Below, piece by piece: positions 62,803-64,000 of a stretch of 64,000 nucleotides of DNA. Numbering within the stretch: position 1 is the first letter of the stretch; each line of letters opens with the position of its first letter. The notes under the pieces are model-generated. The model worked only from the letters and a program-made list of their open reading frames with translations. It was not told the origin of the DNA and did not search any database. The stretch comes from Pseudomonas viridiflava. Lineage in GTDB: Bacteria; Pseudomonadota; Gammaproteobacteria; Pseudomonadales; Pseudomonadaceae. The stretch is taken from contig NZ_UTIQ01000084.1 of NCBI RefSeq assembly GCF_900582625.1, positions 186,001 through 250,000 of the forward strand. The letters run 5' to 3'. The position numbers and the translations under genes were made by a program.

Positions 62803-63660
62803 TTACAAAACCACCGTCCGGCTGGCGTTCAAAAACACGCGCCGTTCGATGTGAAAACCCACGGCTTTGGCCAGGGTCAGGCATTCGATGTCGCGGCCCT
62901 TGGCGATCAGGTCTTCGGGGTAGTGGCTGTGGTCTACCGGCTCGACGCCTTGCGCGATGATCGGGCCTTCGTCGAGGTCGTTGTTGATGTAGTGCGCGGT
63001 GGCGCCGACCAGCTTCACGCCCTTTTCGTAGGCCTGGTGATACGGCTTGGCGCCTTTGAAGCCGGGCAGCAACGAGTGGTGAATGTTGATGGCCCAGCCG
63101 TCCAGCTTGCGGCACAGCTCGGGCGACAGCACTTGCATGTAGCGGGCAAGAATCACCAGCTCGGCGCCGGTGTCGGCGATCACTTGCATCACCTTGCGCT
63201 CTTGCGCCGGCTTGTCGGCCGGGTCGAGGGGGAAGTGGTGGTAGGGAATGCCATGCCAGCGGGCGAGCGGTTCGAGGTCGGGGTGGTTGGACACCACGGC
63301 CACCACGTCCATGGGCAACTGGCCGATGCGTTGGCGGTAGAGCAGGTCGTTCAGGCAGTGGTCGGCTTTGGACACCATGATCACCACCTTGCTGCGGTAG
63401 TTCGGTGGCGTCAGCTCGAAGTCCATGCCGAAACTACCCACGCGTGCCGCCAGGCCGTCGCGAAAGTCCAGCTCGGCGAATACTTCCGGTTGGCGGAATT
63501 CAACGCGAATAAAAAACCGCGACGACAAGCGATCATCAAAGCTGTGGTGCTCAGTGACGTAGCAGCCCTGCTCGAACAGATAACGCGTCACCGCATCCAC
63601 CGTGCCGAGAATGCTCGGGCAGGAGGCGGTGAGAATCCAGGTATCGGGGGTGCGGCTCAT
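62803..63660 (-). CDS. purU: Formyltetrahydrofolate deformylase
   Basis: Releases formate from 10-formyl-THF. 285 residues from ATG 63660 (GGAGAA before it). N-terminal ACT domain (DTWILTASCPSILGTVDAV) and formyltransferase domain with LILARYMQVLSPELC and NIHHSLLPGFKGAKPYHQA, the catalytic Asn/His region, plus D in the final EGPIIAQ. Pairs with soxG upstream and fdhA downstream in the betaine/sarcosine C1 route. Confidence 0.94.
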   Translation of the reverse strand: MSRTPDTWILTASCPSILGTVDAVTRYLFEQGCYVTEHHSFDDRLSSRFFIRVEFRQPEVFAELDFRDGLAARVGSFGMDFELTPPNYRSKVVIMVSKADHCLNDLLYRQRIGQLPMDVVAVVSNHPDLEPLARWHGIPYHHFPLDPADKPAQERKVMQVIADTGAELVILARYMQVLSPELCRKLDGWAINIHHSLLPGFKGAKPYHQAYEKGVKLVGATAHYINNDLDEGPIIAQGVEPVDHSHYPEDLIAKGRDIECLTLAKAVGFHIERRVFLNASRTVVL

Positions 63661-63726
63661 GCTGTTCTCCGGGAGATCAATCGGGCATCGCAATGTTGGG
63701 CTTTGCAGCCCAACCTACCCCGCGTT

Positions 63727-64000
63727 TTATGCGTTTACCGCCAGGCCATATTCCTGACTGGCATCTTGCAGCCACAGCCAGAAGTAGTCGCTGAAGCTGC
63801 GGCGTACCAGCAGTTCCCAGGTGTTTTCGGCGGTGTGGCGTATCACCAGTTGCGACTTGGCGAAGGTGGTGCCCACGGCTTTGCCCACCGGGAAGTTGTT
63901 GGGGTGCACGTCGTAGCTGGTGGATTTTTTCAGCAGCTCGCGCACGTGGGTGCCGGTCAATTCCAGCAGGGTCTGGCCGCCGCTGACGTTGACGATTTGG
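63727..64000 (-). CDS. soxG: Sarcosine oxidase gamma subunit, C-terminal part (cut by right edge)
   Basis: Open through the right edge; the visible part continues upstream of the internal ATG as QIVNVSGGQTLLELTGTHVRELLKK, so the gene starts outside. LLRRSFSDYFW-like and VHPNNFPVG-type motifs match SoxG of heterotetrameric sarcosine oxidase, which demethylates sarcosine to glycine and yields 5,10-methylene-THF. Order soxG-purU-fdhA as in PAO1 (from memory). Confidence 0.88.
   Translation of the reverse strand, partial: QIVNVSGGQTLLELTGTHVRELLKKSTSYDVHPNNFPVGKAVGTTFAKSQLVIRHTAENTWELLVRRSFSDYFWLWLQDASQEYGLAVNA

Overview
The window looks like a chromosomal segment of a fluorescent Pseudomonas (P. 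fluorescens complex). The support is the high GC, the REP-type hairpins built on TAGGAGC...GCTCCTA, a Gac/Rsm small RNA with a perfect GacA-type box, and long blocks whose order recalls the P. aeruginosa PAO1 chromosome from memory (creBCD, glcB, a GNAT gene, rarD, srkA, comF, bioBFHCD, tandem acyl-CoA dehydrogenases; separately soxG-purU-fdhA). A copper nitrite reductase pair (nirK-nirV) sits in this otherwise conserved block.

Layout. 1-749 is the right end of an integrated element: the N-terminus of an N6-adenine DNA methyltransferase runs off the left edge, and the element ends at a 3' tRNA fragment with CAT at its broken end (putative att site). 829-10.5 kb holds two guanidino/polyamine modules, each with a ureohydrolase, a periplasmic binding protein and a divergent LysR regulator. 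Between them lie a YjfB-like and a GvpU-like gene and a 52-aa Pmp3/YqaE protein. 10.5-13.1 kb carries an FMN reductase, a repeated-motif membrane protein, an RsmX-like sRNA on the minus strand and an endonuclease I homologue that appears to lack its catalytic histidine. 13.3-20.8 kb has three large acyl-CoA dehydrogenases, a diguanylate cyclase between the second and third, and a tandem PsrA-type operator. 20.9-26.5 kb has a SprA-like protein, a mini flagellar-rod-like protein and the biotin operon, with an intrinsic terminator between bioB and bioF. 26.6-35 kb carries comF, srkA, nirVK, rarD, gcvR-like, GNAT and glcB. 35-38.4 kb is a chemoreceptor / outer-membrane protein / small PstS-like protein operon behind a FliA-type promoter.

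38.5-45.5 kb is the accessory hotspot. It contains an 1152-aa RTX exoprotein with a papain-like Cys-His-Asp domain embedded in its calcium repeats, a stand-alone copy of its N-terminal domain, two paralogous Cys-rich lipoproteins, a third lipoprotein and a small membrane protein. A roughly 650-bp segmental duplication there has left a broken copy of the start of the neighbouring DUF294 signalling gene. This is the best candidate for an undescribed system.

45.6-64 kb returns to core genes: a DUF294/CBS protein with a DnaQ-like exonuclease, a FecI-FecR-TonB receptor iron cassette behind a Fur-like box, a GST, the CreBC two-component system with CreD and CreD-promoter direct repeats, a retropepsin-like protease, an acyltransferase, a DUF2780 protein, an array of degenerate roughly 200-bp repeats, and the C1 genes fdhA, purU and soxG (the last cut by the right edge). 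Functions are from reading motifs by eye; no search was run.
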